Positions 1 to 9,484 of a stretch of 64,000 nt of DNA are shown in pieces (position 1 is the first letter of the stretch; every line of letters begins with the position of its first letter). The notes under the pieces were generated by a model. It had not been told where the DNA came from. It made no database searches and saw nothing but the letters and a program-made list of their open reading frames with translations. The DNA comes from Tamaricihabitans halophyticus (GTDB lineage: Bacteria > Actinomycetota > Actinomycetes > Mycobacteriales > Pseudonocardiaceae). A program made the position numbers and the translations under genes. The DNA is taken from contig NZ_SLXQ01000009.1 of the NCBI RefSeq assembly GCF_004340875.1, positions 62,001 through 126,000 on the forward strand, written 5' to 3'.

Positions 1-1650
1 AGGCGAGTCCGTTCCAGCCCTGTCCGTTCCGGCCCTGTCCGGTACAGCCCTGTCCGGTACGGCGCCGTCCACGCCGGACGTGTGGGTGTCAGCCTCGTCC
101 AGCTCGATCGCTCCCGCGGTTCGGGCCCGTTGCGCGGCAACCGGAACCGAGACGGTGATCGCCTGACTGTTCGGCCTCCGCAGCCCGATCCCGGTACCGC
201 GTGCGGCCGTTCCGCGCAGTGCGCCGGCCGGTAGCGCGCTGGTCCCCACCTGCCGGCGGACCACGCCCTGTTCGGACTCCGGCAGTGTCCACACCGCACT
301 CGCGCCGGCGGGTTCGGGAAGCCGGCCGAGTTCGTCACCGCGCTCCAGATTGCGCCGCACGAGTATCCGGACGCCGTTGCGAATGCCGTTGCGCAACCGG
401 GTAAGCCGCGAGACGAACAGCCCGCTCACGGTTCCCGGTCGACTACTCACCCGACGCTGCTGGCGTCCGGCTCGCAACCATGCCCGGCCACTACACAGGT
501 AGCGCAGCGCGTACAGTTCCGCACCCGCCCGATCCCGGTTGCCCACGAGGCCAAACCCGATCGCGCGCAGCAGCAGGAGTACGACCAATCTCGGCAGACC
601 GAACACGAACGACATCCGGCCACAGTTGACCAGGAAGTTCCGCAAGCCATGCGCGCGACTGGCCGCAAGGGCGGTGGCGTTGGTGCCGGCAAGCGCGCCG
701 GGCCGCCGGCGACCGGTACTCGTCGCGCGTGCGTGCCGCACCCGCGCGGTCGGCACGCACAGCACCAGGCTGCCAGCCTGGTTGGCCCGCCAGCCGAAGT
801 CGATGTCCTCACCGAAAACCGGCAACCCTCGGTCAAAACCGCCGAGCTCATGCCAGAGCTCAGCGCGGATCAGCATGCCCGCGCTGGATACCGCGAGTAC
901 CTCGGTGCTGCGCTCGAAGTCCGCTCGATCGGCCGCGTCACCAGCGGTTTTCACTGACTCGGCGGCTGCCCCATCCGGTTCCGAGTCGACTGGTTTCCCG
1001 TCGTCAGCCGTGCCCCGCGCGGAGTCGTCTCGTCCAGGATTTTCTCCCTTGGGATCTTCGCCCTTGGGGACCTCCGGGGTATCGGTGCCGCGCAACAACC
1101 GCCAGTCCAGCGTCGGCGCGCTGATCCCGGTCTGCCGGTGCCCAGAGGAATCGGTGGACAGTCCGGCCTCCACGACGAGCCGACGATCAGTCCAGTCCAG
1201 CGCCAGCGGGCCAAGCACACCTGCAGAGGGGGCCAGTTCGGCGGTGGTCAGCAGCGCGGCAAGGCATTGCGGCTCGGGCGCGCAGTCATCGTGCAGCACC
1301 CAGATCCAGCTGTCGCTGTCTCCCCAGCGCTCGGTCGCCTGTGCCACGCCGGTGGCAACGGCGTCAGCGAAACCAGTGTCACGTTCGAGCTCGTGCACTC
1401 CGGCGAGCGTGCCGTCGGCTACCGCATCGGCGAGCAAGGTTCCGGTGTGATCACTGGAACCGTTGTCCACCGCGAGCACATGGCGGGGCCGCACGGCGAG
1501 CCGGCGCAGCGCACTCAGCACCCCACCTAGCCATGGCGCGCCGTCGTGACAGACCAGGATGGCCAACACCGGAACGGTCCGCACGGGTACGGCACCAACC
1601 GAACGGGCCGCACCGGCAAGTCGAGCTTCGGACGGATCGGCTGAGGGCAA
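1..1650 (-). CDS. Family 2 glycosyltransferase, C-terminus cut by window edge
   Basis: The minus-strand frame is open from 1650 to the window edge (550 codons, 3' end missing). It opens like a GT-A glycosyltransferase: VPVLAILVCHDGAPWL near residue 35, VDNGSSD as the nucleotide-binding acidic patch, then FGEDIDFGWR, the acidic motif typical of GT2 enzymes. The start is a TTG preceded by GGGAGGGG; no ATG or GTG fits. A long hydrophilic insert rich in Pro, Asp and Glu splits the domain. Close to the window edge the protein carries a DRAGT-like pentapeptide repeat. Family relatives at this locus, next to whiB2 and fbiAB, are long membrane proteins probably acting on envelope glycans; that role is inference. 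Confidence 0.8.
   Translation of the reverse strand, partial: MPSADPSEARLAGAARSVGAVPVRTVPVLAILVCHDGAPWLGGVLSALRRLAVRPRHVLAVDNGSSDHTGTLLADAVADGTLAGVHELERDTGFADAVATGVAQATERWGDSDSWIWVLHDDCAPEPQCLAALLTTAELAPSAGVLGPLALDWTDRRLVVEAGLSTDSSGHRQTGISAPTLDWRLLRGTDTPEVPKGEDPKGENPGRDDSARGTADDGKPVDSEPDGAAAESVKTAGDAADRADFERSTEVLAVSSAGMLIRAELWHELGGFDRGLPVFGEDIDFGWRANQAGSLVLCVPTARVRHARATSTGRRRPGALAGTNATALAASRAHGLRNFLVNCGRMSFVFGLPRLVVLLLLRAIGFGLVGNRDRAGAELYALRYLCSGRAWLRAGRQQRRVSSRPGTVSGLFVSRLTRLRNGIRNGVRILVRRNLERGDELGRLPEPAGASAVWTLPESEQGVVRRQVGTSALPAGALRGTAARGTGIGLRRPNSQAITVSVPVAAQRARTAGAIELDEADTHTSGVDGAVPDRAVPDRAGTDRAGTDSP
4..66. repeat. 15-bp tandem repeat inside glycosyltransferase gene
   Basis: Four imperfect 15-bp units (TCCGTTCCAGCCCTG and variants with GGTAC for GTTCC) run head to tail. 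Because the unit is a multiple of three it stays in frame and encodes repeats of Asp-Arg-Ala-Gly-Thr or Val-Pro-Asp-Arg-Ala on the minus strand. Such in-frame minisatellites change copy number without frameshift. Confidence 0.75.
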
Positions 1651-1909
1651 CGACCCCTCCCCGGGTTCAGATTCGTTGGTTCACCGAACGAGTCGCCCGG
1701 CAAGTTTCCGTGTCGTGACCGGGCTCTAGCTCAGCCGCGCCTAGCGCAACTGCCGCTGTAGCCCAGATCACTACGACACCTTAGAACCAACCGATCGTCA
1801 CCGTGACCCGACCCGGGGCAACCACCGATACGAGTGATTGCCGGGGCCCGCTCGGCTGGTCGCGGCTTTCGCGCACACCACGACCAGGCAAGCGGCCTTC
1901 GCGAAACGA

Positions 1910-2251
1910 TCAGACGGCGCGCTTTTTCAGCTTCCGTCGCTCCCGCTCGGAAAGACCGCCCCAGATGCCGAAGCGCTCGTCATGTGCCAGGGCATATTCA
2001 AGGCACTCGCCCCGAACCTCACAACCCTGACAAATTCGCTTCGCCTCGCGTGTCGATCCACCCTTTTCAGGGAAGAACGCTTCAGGATCGGTTTGCGCAC
2101 ACAGTGCGCGCTCCTGCCACTCCTGCTCATCTGGCGACTCGAACAGGTCCGTCAGCAGATCGAACTCTTTGCCGAGGTGCTCCCCCCACTCAGTCACTTT
2201 TCCGACGTCACTCCCTTGGGGTCCCGGTGACCCCTGCCAACTGTTTGCCAC
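1910..2251 (-). CDS. whiB2: WhiB-family iron-sulfur regulator (WhiB2/WhmD type)
   Basis: 113 aa. Four cysteines at about residues 51, 74, 77 and 83 (C-x22-C-x2-C-x5-C) would hold the [4Fe-4S] cluster of Wbl proteins. They are followed by GIWGG (about 95-99), the turn that contacts sigma factor, and a basic tail RERRKLKKR for DNA. Position beside fbiA and across from the M50 protease matches M. tuberculosis whiB2 (Rv3260c), whose family acts in septation and sporulation control. An internal start is possible because whiB2 homologues are usually near 90 aa. Family call is firm; the orthology is by neighbourhood and sequence. Confidence 0.9.
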   Translation of the reverse strand: MANSWQGSPGPQGSDVGKVTEWGEHLGKEFDLLTDLFESPDEQEWQERALCAQTDPEAFFPEKGGSTREAKRICQGCEVRGECLEYALAHDERFGIWGGLSERERRKLKKRAV

Positions 2252-2589
2252 GTCCGCCTCCTCGCCTTCCGCACTCCCCGGTTGGCGGACACCACCCGCC
2301 GCCCCCTGTAGCAGCGAATGACACCACTGTGATTACACCCGCGTAAGCCGCTGCGGTCAAGCGCGGTACACGCGTATGGGGGACTTTGGACTCGCGACAG
2401 ACCTGCGAATTCCCCGGTATGACTTGACTTTTCGATTTGCGATGGCCACACCGGATCGAAAAAGTCGAACTGTGACACCGCTTCTGGATCAGCAGACGAT
2501 TTTCAAGATCCACTAGGGACGGTGCGCACGTCGGCGGGCCAACCCGGAGGCATACGGCGCCCACACGCACTGTCCGTAGAATATGCCGG
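2252..2589. other. Divergent intergenic region whiB2 / M50 protease
   Basis: This 338-bp stretch separates divergent genes. No coding potential is evident. It must hold the whiB2 promoter on the minus strand, which I could not place with confidence, and a leaderless-type promoter for the protease at its right end. Confidence 0.5.
2577..2582 (+). promoter_or_regulatory. -10 hexamer of leaderless M50 protease gene
   Basis: TAGAAT lies 7 bases before the GTG start at 2590, which would place transcription start at or next to the initiation codon. No Shine-Dalgarno sequence precedes this GTG. Confidence 0.5.
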
Positions 2590-3366
2590 GTGCACCGCTC
2601 CGCAGTTCGCCCGAGCCCGCTGTTCCTCGCGATTCTCGCGGTTGCCGTAGTCGGTGGCGTACTCGCCGCGTTCGGCGACATCAACAGCGTCTTCGCCCAA
2701 GAGTCCGACCCGCTGCTGATCGGCGGCATCGTGCTGCTCGTGCTCGGCGGCTGGGGCGTCTCGCTGTGTCTGCACGAGTTCGGCCATGCGATCTTCGCCT
2801 ATCGCGGCGGGGACCGCGAGGTACGGCTGAAGGGTTATCTCACGCTGGACCCGCGCCGGTACACCGATCCGGTGCTGAGCCTGCTGCTGCCGCTACTCCT
2901 GCTCGCCGTCGGCGGCATCCCGTTGCCGGGCGGCGCGGTGTGGATCAACCACCACGCCCTGCACTCCCGGCGGGTCGAGTCCATGGTCTCGCTCGCCGGC
3001 CCGCTGATGAACTTGCTCATCGGCCTTCTGCTGACCACCTCGGTCGCGGTGCTGCCAATGCCTGCCGGCCTCGCCGCAGGGTTGTCCTACCTCGCGCTGC
3101 TGCAGGTACTCGCCTTCGTGCTGAACATCCTGCCGGTGCCCGGCCTGGACGGCTGGGGTGCGCTCGAACCACATCTGCCGTATGAGGCGCGCCGGTTCGG
3201 CGCCAAGGCACGGCCATGGGCACCGTTGATCCTGTTCGCCGTGCTCATCGGGATCCGCCCGGTCGGCGAGGTGTTCTTCGGGATCTCCGAAGCGGTATTC
3301 GGCGCCATCGGCGGCGAGGAACTGTTCTATCTCATCGGCGCGAACCAGTTCATGTTCTGGCGCTGA
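2590..3366 (+). CDS. M50 family site-2-protease-like membrane metalloprotease
   Basis: 258 aa with about six hydrophobic segments. HEFGH (residues 62-66) is the HExxH zinc motif sitting in a membrane segment, and LPVPGLDG (about 181-188) supplies the third zinc ligand Asp of the M50 family. This is the compact form without PDZ domains, as in M. tuberculosis Rv3259-region and Rv2625c-like proteins. Likely role is intramembrane cleavage of a regulator or membrane protein; the substrate is unknown. The gene is divergent from whiB2 and 73 bp ahead of fbiA. Start GTG chosen because of the TAGAAT hexamer directly upstream. Confidence 0.85.
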   Translation: MHRSAVRPSPLFLAILAVAVVGGVLAAFGDINSVFAQESDPLLIGGIVLLVLGGWGVSLCLHEFGHAIFAYRGGDREVRLKGYLTLDPRRYTDPVLSLLLPLLLLAVGGIPLPGGAVWINHHALHSRRVESMVSLAGPLMNLLIGLLLTTSVAVLPMPAGLAAGLSYLALLQVLAFVLNILPVPGLDGWGALEPHLPYEARRFGAKARPWAPLILFAVLIGIRPVGEVFFGISEAVFGAIGGEELFYLIGANQFMFWR

Positions 3367-3439
3367 GTTCGCCAGTGCCGCGGAGCGGGAAGGATCTCAC
3401 GACGCACCGCGCTGGTGGGCGACATGCGAGGATCAGCCC

Positions 3440-4429
3440 GTGAAGATCGTTGTCATGGTCGGCGGGGTAGGCGGCGCCCGCTTCTTACTTGGCGTCAAAG
3501 CCGCGCTTGGCCTACCGCCAGTCGGCGCGGGCGAATCCACCCACGAGGTCACCGCGGTGGTCAACACCGGAGACGACGTGTGGCTGCACGGGCTGCGGAT
3601 CTGCCCCGACCTGGATACCTGTATGTACACCCTCGGCGGCGGAATCGATCCGGAACGCGGCTGGGGCCAGCGAGACGAAACCTGGACCGTTTCCGAACAG
3701 CTGGCCGCCTATGGCGCGGAGCCAACCTGGTTCGGGCTCGGCGACCGGGATATCGCCACGCATCTGGTGCGCAGCCGGATGCTGCGCGCCGATTACCCGC
3801 TCTCCGCGGTCACCGAGGCGTTGTGCCACCGCTGGCAACCCGGGGTAAGCCTGCTGCCGATGTCCGACGATCGCGTGGAGACCCACGTGGTGGTCGAGGA
3901 ATCCGACGGTGGTCAGCGGGCGCTGCATTTTCAGGAATGGTGGGTCCGGCACCGGGCTGGCTTGCCGGCACGCGAGATCGTCCCGATCGGCGCGGCCGAG
4001 GCTACCCCCGGTCCTGGCGTGCTTGCGGCGATCGCCGGGGCCGATGCGATCCTGCTCGCTCCATCCAATCCGGTGGTGAGCATCGGCACGGTACTGGCCG
4101 TACCGGGGATCCGCGCGGCGCTGCGCGCGAGCACCGCCAAAGTGGTCGGTATCTCGCCGATCATCAACGACAAACCCGTACGCGGGATGGCCGATGCCTG
4201 CCTGACCGCGATCGGCGTGGACACCACCGCCGCGGCGGTAGGCGAGCACTACGGGGCCCGCACAAGCACGGAGAACGGCATCCTGGATGGATGGCTGGTG
4301 CACACCGGCGATCCCGCCGAGGTGCCAGGAGTGGCGGTGCGTTCCGTACCGCTGCTGATGTCCGATGTCCAGGTAACCGCCGAGATGGCGCGCGCCGCAC
4401 TCGACCTTGCCGGAGTTGACCTTGGCTAA
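3440..4429 (+). CDS. fbiA: 2-phospho-L-lactate transferase (F420 biosynthesis, CofD/FbiA)
   Basis: 329 aa, full length for the family. The N-terminal [11 protein letters not shown] (6-16) is the glycine-rich nucleotide loop diagnostic of CofD. In actinobacteria FbiA joins the phospho-glyceryl or enolpyruvyl lactate moiety from its activated guanosine form to Fo, giving F420-0 or dehydro-F420-0. Starts with GTG. Its 3' end overlaps the proposed fbiB start, so the two are translationally coupled in an fbiA-fbiB-NUDIX-GntR operon. Confidence 0.95.
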   Translation: MKIVVMVGGVGGARFLLGVKAALGLPPVGAGESTHEVTAVVNTGDDVWLHGLRICPDLDTCMYTLGGGIDPERGWGQRDETWTVSEQLAAYGAEPTWFGLGDRDIATHLVRSRMLRADYPLSAVTEALCHRWQPGVSLLPMSDDRVETHVVVEESDGGQRALHFQEWWVRHRAGLPAREIVPIGAAEATPGPGVLAAIAGADAILLAPSNPVVSIGTVLAVPGIRAALRASTAKVVGISPIINDKPVRGMADACLTAIGVDTTAAAVGEHYGARTSTENGILDGWLVHTGDPAEVPGVAVRSVPLLMSDVQVTAEMARAALDLAGVDLG

Positions 4430-5765
4430 TCATGCCGCGGAACGGCCACTGGAGATATTTCCGATCAACGGGCTGCCGGAATTCCGGCCTGGCGATGACC
4501 TTACCGGCACGATCGCCTCGGCGGCGCCATGGCTGCGCTCTGGCGATATTCTCGTGGTCACCAGCAAGATCGTGTCCAAAGTAGAGGGAAGGCTGATCAA
4601 GGTACCGGCCGACCCTGAGGCGCGGGCCGCCGCGCGACGCTGGCTGGTCAGCGAGGAGTCGGTACGCACCGTCGCACGGATCAAGCAGACCCTCATCACA
4701 CAGAACAAGCTCGGCATCGTGCAAGCTGCCGCCGGCGTCGACACCTCCAATGTGGCCTCGGACGAGATCGCCATGCTGCCGGCCGACCCGGATGCCTCGG
4801 CGCTCGCGCTGCGCAACGGTCTGCGGGAACGGCTCGGCATCGAGGTAGCGGTGCTGATCACCGACACCATGGGGCGGACATGGCGAATCGGGCAAACCGA
4901 CGCCGCGATCGGTTCCTCCGGCCTGCGGGTGCTGCACGGCTACGCGGGACAGTCCGACGCGCAGGGCAACGAACTGCAGGTAACCGAGATCGCGGTCGCC
5001 GACGAGCTCGCCGCGGCCGCCGATCTGGTCAAGGGTAAAACCGGCAACGCGCCGGTTGCCGTGGTCCGTGGCATGACCATCAGCGATGACGGCTCCGTGG
5101 CAAAGGACCTGATCCGCCCGCTGGACGAGGACCTGTTCCGGTTGGGCACCGCGGAGGCAACCGAACAGGGCCGCCGGGAAGCGGTGCTGCTGCGCCGATC
5201 GGTGCGCTATTTCGCGGACACCGAGGTGGACCCGGATGCGATGCGCAGGGCCGTTGGCGCGGCGCTCACCGCTCCCGCGCCACACCACACCCGTCCGGTG
5301 CGGTTCGTCTGGCTGCGCGATCAGGCGCTGCGCAAACGCCTACTCGCGGAGATGGAACACGCCTGGCGGGCGGATCTGCGCGCGGACGGCTGGGACGAGC
5401 AGCGGGTGGATCGCCGGATCAGGCGCGGCGGCCTGTTGCACGAAGCCACCGAACTCGTGGTGCCGTTCCTGGTGCGGACCGGTTCGCACGAGTACCCGGA
5501 CGAGCGGCGCGCGACCGCCGAGCGGGATATGTTCACCATCGCCAGTGGCGCCGCGGTGCAGGGGCTGCTGATCGCGCTCGCCGCCGAGCAGCTCGGCTCC
5601 TGCTGGGTATCGTCCACTCTGTTCTGTCCGGATGTGGTTCGGGAAGTACTGGATATCGATCCGTCCTGGGAGCCACTTGGCGCCGTCGCGGTCGGTCATC
5701 CCGCCGACGGTGAGCTCAGCCCTCGGCCACCGAGGGAGTTGACCGAAGGGTTGGTTGAACTGTGA
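4407..5765 (+). CDS. fbiB: Bifunctional F420:gamma-glutamyl ligase / nitroreductase-like FbiB
   Basis: 452 aa, the two-domain length typical of mycobacterial FbiB. Residues about 1-245 form the CofE-like ligase that adds the poly-glutamate tail to F420 (signatures [40 protein letters not shown]). Residues about 250-452 form an FMN-binding nitroreductase-like domain that reduces the dehydro-F420 intermediate. The start is uncertain: TTG codons at 4407, 4416 and 4422 are all in frame and all overlap the fbiA end. The downstream NUDIX gene begins inside the fbiB stop. Confidence 0.95.
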   Translation: MPELTLANHAAERPLEIFPINGLPEFRPGDDLTGTIASAAPWLRSGDILVVTSKIVSKVEGRLIKVPADPEARAAARRWLVSEESVRTVARIKQTLITQNKLGIVQAAAGVDTSNVASDEIAMLPADPDASALALRNGLRERLGIEVAVLITDTMGRTWRIGQTDAAIGSSGLRVLHGYAGQSDAQGNELQVTEIAVADELAAAADLVKGKTGNAPVAVVRGMTISDDGSVAKDLIRPLDEDLFRLGTAEATEQGRREAVLLRRSVRYFADTEVDPDAMRRAVGAALTAPAPHHTRPVRFVWLRDQALRKRLLAEMEHAWRADLRADGWDEQRVDRRIRRGGLLHEATELVVPFLVRTGSHEYPDERRATAERDMFTIASGAAVQGLLIALAAEQLGSCWVSSTLFCPDVVREVLDIDPSWEPLGAVAVGHPADGELSPRPPRELTEGLVEL

Positions 5766-6313
5766 GTCTGCATGCTGATGCGCGGGCAAGGCTGACGAGC
5801 TGGGCGCCAACCCGGCGCGAACAGGAAGCACTGCGGCAGGCGTTTCTCGGTTTCCTTGCCGCGCGCCCGGATGCCTGCGCGCGGTCCTGCGAGCCCGGGC
5901 ACATCACGGCCTCGGCGCTGGTGCTCGACGATTCGGCCGAGCGGGTGTTGCTCACCCTGCATCCGAGGGTTGGCAAGTGGATCCAGCTCGGCGGGCACTG
6001 CGAGCAGGAGGACCCCGGCCTGGTCGAAGCGGCGCTGCGCGAGGCTCGCGAGGAGTCCGGGATCGACGGGCTGCGGATCGATCCAGAGCCGCTGCACGTG
6101 GACGTGCATCCGGTGACCTGCTCGCTCGGGGTGCCCACCCGGCATTTCGACGTGCGATTCCTGGTGCGCGCGGCCGCCGGCGCCGAGCCGGTGCGCAGCG
6201 CCGAGTCCACTGATCTGCGCTGGTGGCCGGTGACGGAGCTGCCGGCGGATGCGGACACCGTGGCCGAACAGCTCGACCACGCGTGGGCGCGACTGGCCAC
6301 GGCGGTGGCGTGA
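5762..6313 (+). CDS. NUDIX hydrolase
   Basis: 183 aa. The Nudix motif around residues 78-100 reads [10 protein letters not shown] then REAREESGI; it is one residue longer than the standard G-x5-E-x7-REUxEExGU box, with Asp where the first Glu is normally found, but the REAxEE metal-binding core is intact. Substrate unknown; a nucleoside diphosphate or cap-like derivative is likely. GTG start overlaps the fbiB stop (GTGA), and its own stop overlaps the next ATG, so it is coupled to the F420 operon. Confidence 0.85.
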   Translation: MSLHADARARLTSWAPTRREQEALRQAFLGFLAARPDACARSCEPGHITASALVLDDSAERVLLTLHPRVGKWIQLGGHCEQEDPGLVEAALREAREESGIDGLRIDPEPLHVDVHPVTCSLGVPTRHFDVRFLVRAAAGAEPVRSAESTDLRWWPVTELPADADTVAEQLDHAWARLATAVA

Positions 6314-6684
6314 TGCGGCTGCATATCGACAGCACGGACAGCACGCCACCGTATGAGCAGCTACGCCGCCAGCTCGCCAAGCAGATCAACGACGCGGAAC
6401 TGGTGGCCGGCACCCGGTTGCCGCCGGTGCGCCAGCTGGCGACCGAGTTGGGGCTGGCGGCGAACACGGTCGCCAGAACGTATCGGGAGTTGGAGGAAGC
6501 TGGCCTGCTGGAGACCAAGGGCAGGGCGGGCACCTTCGTCAGTGCGGCCGGTTCGCAGAGCAGGCAGCGGGCGCGGCAAGCCGCCGAAGAATACGCGGCT
6601 ACGGTGCGGGACCTCGGCATCGACGAGGACGAAGCCCGGCGCATCGTCGAATCCGCACTCACCCACGGTCGCCGCAATGTTTAG
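6313..6684 (+). CDS. GntR-family regulator, YtrA-like short form
   Basis: 123 aa. The first 75 residues are a winged helix: PPYEQLRRQLAKQI, then LPPVRQLATELGLAANTVARTYRELE (split recognition helix) and a wing ending GAGT-like GRAGTFV. The remaining short helical tail marks the YtrA subfamily, which lacks a large effector domain. ATG at 6313 overlaps the NUDIX stop by one base. Co-transcription with fbiAB suggests it could autoregulate the operon; that is inference. Confidence 0.85.
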   Translation: MRLHIDSTDSTPPYEQLRRQLAKQINDAELVAGTRLPPVRQLATELGLAANTVARTYRELEEAGLLETKGRAGTFVSAAGSQSRQRARQAAEEYAATVRDLGIDEDEARRIVESALTHGRRNV

Positions 6685-6705
6685 CGATCTTGTGGGCACG
6701 GGGCG

Positions 6706-7665
6706 CTAGATCGCGCGGTAGTCGCGGGGCGCGAAACGCGGACCGTACCGGGGTGGCGTGAACCCGCTCGCCTCGATGTAGCGCACGGCCCGCTGCCGCT
6801 GCGGCGCGTACGGCTCGAGCGCCTCGAGCATGCCCGCATCGTCCAGCCGCCGGCCAACCAGTGCATGCCCCACGGTGCTCGGCAAATGGAAATCCCCCAC
6901 GCTCACCGCATCCGGATCACCCCAGACCCGCTGGGCGATCTCCGCAGCTGTCCACGGGCCAATCCCAGGCACCTTGCGCAACAGCGCGCGCCCCTGCGCG
7001 CCACCCAGATTCGCGGCCCGCTCCAGCCGGTGCGCGACCTGAGCCGCCGCGATCAGCGTGCGTCGTCGCGCACCGTCCACACCGGCCCGATGCCACTGCC
7101 AGTCGGTGATCCGCAGTAGTTCCACCGGTTTCGGCGGCACCCGCATACCGGCTGGTGCCGGCCCTGGCGCCGCGCAGCCGAACCGCCGGCACAGTTCCCG
7201 CCAGGAGCGTCGCGCCTCGGAGCCGGTGACCTTCTGCTCGAGCACGCTCGGTATCAGGACATCCCAGACCCTGCCGGTCGCGCCAAGGCGTAGCCCCGGC
7301 ATCCGGCGGCGTGCTTCGGCAACAACCGGGTGCACCGGGGCAAAACCCGCGTCATCGTCGAAGGCGCCAAGCAGTCGCGGCACGTCGTCCACAACGGACT
7401 GCGCGCCGGCACCCCAGGCGCTGGCGCGTACCTCGGCACCATCCCGCCGCAGGGCGATCGTTGCCGCCCCTTCGGTCGTATTCGCGGTCAACCAGCAGGT
7501 CCCGCCGGCGGCACGCTGAAACGCCGGGTCCGCCCCTCCCCTGCGCAACGGCGCGAGCACGCTCGACAGGTCGAGTGGGAACGGCGGCGTCCAGACCAGC
7601 CGCGCATCCGGTTGATCGAGTTCGCGGCCGGCCTCAAACATCGGTGGAGAACCGGATACCGCCAT
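6706..7665 (-). CDS. HhH-GPD base-excision DNA glycosylase (AlkA-like)
   Basis: 319 aa from the ATG at 7665. The helix-hairpin-helix with GPD signature is clear: LRKVPGIGPWTAAEIA followed about 18 residues later by the catalytic Asp in SVGDFHL. N-terminal 120 residues resemble the AlkA-N beta domain. It would remove alkylated purines such as 3-methyladenine. The gene follows manB in the same direction with a short overlap; an ATG at 7641 is an alternative start. It lacks an O6-methyltransferase partner nearby. Confidence 0.85.
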   Translation of the reverse strand: MAVSGSPPMFEAGRELDQPDARLVWTPPFPLDLSSVLAPLRRGGADPAFQRAAGGTCWLTANTTEGAATIALRRDGAEVRASAWGAGAQSVVDDVPRLLGAFDDDAGFAPVHPVVAEARRRMPGLRLGATGRVWDVLIPSVLEQKVTGSEARRSWRELCRRFGCAAPGPAPAGMRVPPKPVELLRITDWQWHRAGVDGARRRTLIAAAQVAHRLERAANLGGAQGRALLRKVPGIGPWTAAEIAQRVWGDPDAVSVGDFHLPSTVGHALVGRRLDDAGMLEALEPYAPQRQRAVRYIEASGFTPPRYGPRFAPRDYRAI

Positions 7666-8749
7666 CCGGTACCCGCACTCCCGGCCAGACCCGGGCACCA
7701 GCAAGCAGTTCACATCCCGAACCGAGTACGGCACTGTCCCCGAGCACCGCGTCACGGACCACCGAGCCAGCACCGACGGCGGCGCCGAACCCGAGTACCG
7801 AACGCTCGATCACCGCCCCCGCACCCACGTGTACGTCGTCGAACAACACCGCGCCGGTCAACCGCGCGCCGGAATCGACGGCACACCGAGCGCCCACGGT
7901 GCTACCCGCTTCGAGTACCGCGTCCTCGGCCACTCGGGCACTCGGCTCCACGAGCGATTCCCCCTGCGGGCCGGGTAGCGCCGCGCTCGGCGCCTGCCCG
8001 CGAACCAGGTCGGCCGAGCCACGTACGAAGGCTGCCGGGGTACCGAGGTCGAGCCAGTAGGCGCTGTCCACATAGCCTTGGACGCGCGCGCCAGCCTCGA
8101 GTAGCCCCGGGAAGGTTTCCCTTTCCACCGATACCCGGCGCCCTGCTGGGATCGAGTCGATCACCGAACGTCGGAACACGTAGCAGCCCGCGTTGATCTG
8201 GTCGGTTGGCGGTTGCTCGCTCTTTTCCAGGAACGCGGTGACCCTGCCGCCCGCATCCGTTGGCACACAACCAAATGCCCGTGCGTCGTCGACCTTCACC
8301 AGGTGCAGCGTGACATCGGCCTCGGCGCCGAGGTGCGTATCGTAAACGGCGCGCAGGTCCACACCGGAAAGAATATCGCCGTTGAAGACCATCGCGTGCG
8401 AACCGCGCAGCCGATCGGCCACGTTGCGGATCGCCCCACCGGTGTCCAGCGGCTCGTCTTCCACCACGTATTCCAGATCGAGCCCGAAGGCACTGCCATC
8501 GCCGAAATAGTCGACGAACACCTCGGCCTGGTAGGAGGTCCCGAGCACCACGTGGGTAATGCCCGCCGCGCGGATCCGGGAGAACAGGTGCGTGAGAAAC
8601 GGCACGCCGGCGGTGGGCAACATCGGTTTGGGCGCGGAGAGCGTCAGCGGCCGCAGTCTGGTCCCCTTGCCGCCGACCAGTACCACGGCATCGAGCTCAG
8701 TGGCTATCGGATCGACCGCTGCGGGGTAACCATCCGGTGGCTGCGACAT
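7634..8749 (-). CDS. manB: Mannose-1-phosphate guanylyltransferase-type nucleotidyltransferase
   Basis: 371 aa. N-terminal VVLVGGKGTRLRPLT is the pyrophosphorylase signature; APKPMLP (substrate Lys) and VFNGDILSGVD (metal Asp) follow. The C-terminal 120 residues are a left-handed beta-helix of hexapeptide repeats (GAGAVIERSVLGFGAAVGAGSVV in pieces). The closest well-known relative is M. tuberculosis Rv3264c, which makes GDP-mannose for mannosylated glycolipids and proteins and sits near wbbL as here. ATG at 8749 is preceded by GAAAGGA. Substrate (GDP-mannose versus another sugar nucleotide) cannot be proved from sequence. Confidence 0.85.
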   Translation of the reverse strand: MSQPPDGYPAAVDPIATELDAVVLVGGKGTRLRPLTLSAPKPMLPTAGVPFLTHLFSRIRAAGITHVVLGTSYQAEVFVDYFGDGSAFGLDLEYVVEDEPLDTGGAIRNVADRLRGSHAMVFNGDILSGVDLRAVYDTHLGAEADVTLHLVKVDDARAFGCVPTDAGGRVTAFLEKSEQPPTDQINAGCYVFRRSVIDSIPAGRRVSVERETFPGLLEAGARVQGYVDSAYWLDLGTPAAFVRGSADLVRGQAPSAALPGPQGESLVEPSARVAEDAVLEAGSTVGARCAVDSGARLTGAVLFDDVHVGAGAVIERSVLGFGAAVGAGSVVRDAVLGDSAVLGSGCELLAGARVWPGVRVPDGGIRFSTDV

Positions 8750-9053
8750 GCCGATTCGTCCTTTCAGATGACGGCTGGGCCCGGAAGGAATACTCTGGCA
8801 GATACCACACCATGGTGTGGCAGCGGACCCAACGAGGTTCGTGGGATGATCATTTGACCGAGCGTTCGACAATCGGACTCGGAAACTGGTTGTCGGCCGG
8901 TCGGCCAGCACAGCATGAATCGAGTTTCGGTCAACTGATGGTCGGATGGGATCGCCACGGCCGCGGCTAGCGCGGTCGAGACAGCCTCGGGTAAGAACAG
9001 GGTTGCGGGCAGGCCTCGAGCTACGACTCGAGCTGGACATGGGGAGGCCGGGG
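8750..9053. other. Divergent intergenic region manB / unknown gene
   Basis: 304 bp between divergent genes. Its only clear structure is a 16-bp perfect palindrome at 8805-8820. No other gene is visible. Confidence 0.5.
8805..8820. promoter_or_regulatory. Perfect 16-bp palindrome upstream of manB
   Basis: CCACACCATGGTGTGG is fully self-complementary and lies 56 bp before the manB start. Its symmetry without a loop fits a dimeric regulator site better than a terminator. No binding protein is identifiable. Confidence 0.4.
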
Positions 9054-9479
9054 ATGGACCCCCGACAGAGAGCGGACGCGGCGCTCGCTCGAGCACGTGC
9101 GCGCGGCGGCTTCGTCGTCACCCCGGACAACGCGGTTTCGCCGATGGACGCGGCGAATACCCAGAAGATCCCCCGGGCCGTCGTCGCGGCCGCTGAGGTG
9201 CGCGAGGATCCCGAACCCACCGTGGTGCTTCGCGATGGCGAGGAAGCCACCCAGCCGCGCGCGCTGTTCGACGAAGGCACTACCGAGCGGCGGCAGCATC
9301 CGATGGCTGGCACCTCGACCACCGTCGAACTGCCGACACCGCAGGAGCCGGTGATCGAGGAGCAGGACGGGCTGATTCCCACGGTCACTCGCGCGGAGGG
9401 CACCCGGCCGAACGTCGCGCAGCGGTTGGACGGCGCCACGGACACCCGTTCCAGGATGACCCGCCGCCTGGATGGTTGA
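9054..9479 (+). CDS. Conserved actinobacterial protein of unknown function
   Basis: 141 aa. ATG at 9054 follows GGGGAGGCCGGGG. The N-terminus MDPRQRADAALARARARGGFVVTP in pieces, then VSPMDAANTQKIPRAVV, recurs at the start of small proteins I recall from Pseudonocardiaceae; the rest is low-complexity and rich in Glu, Thr and Pro, probably disordered. No signal peptide, membrane segment or catalytic motif. It ends 5 bp from the end of the convergent acyltransferase gene, so there is no room for a normal terminator between them. Confidence 0.65.
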   Translation: MDPRQRADAALARARARGGFVVTPDNAVSPMDAANTQKIPRAVVAAAEVREDPEPTVVLRDGEEATQPRALFDEGTTERRQHPMAGTSTTVELPTPQEPVIEEQDGLIPTVTRAEGTRPNVAQRLDGATDTRSRMTRRLDG

Positions 9480-9484
9480 GCGGT

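Noticed and set aside
539-1450. Open frame of about 300 codons on the plus strand
   Set aside because: It is the shadow of the glycosyltransferase on the minus strand, which has recognisable motifs; this frame has none and is Ser/Arg-rich.
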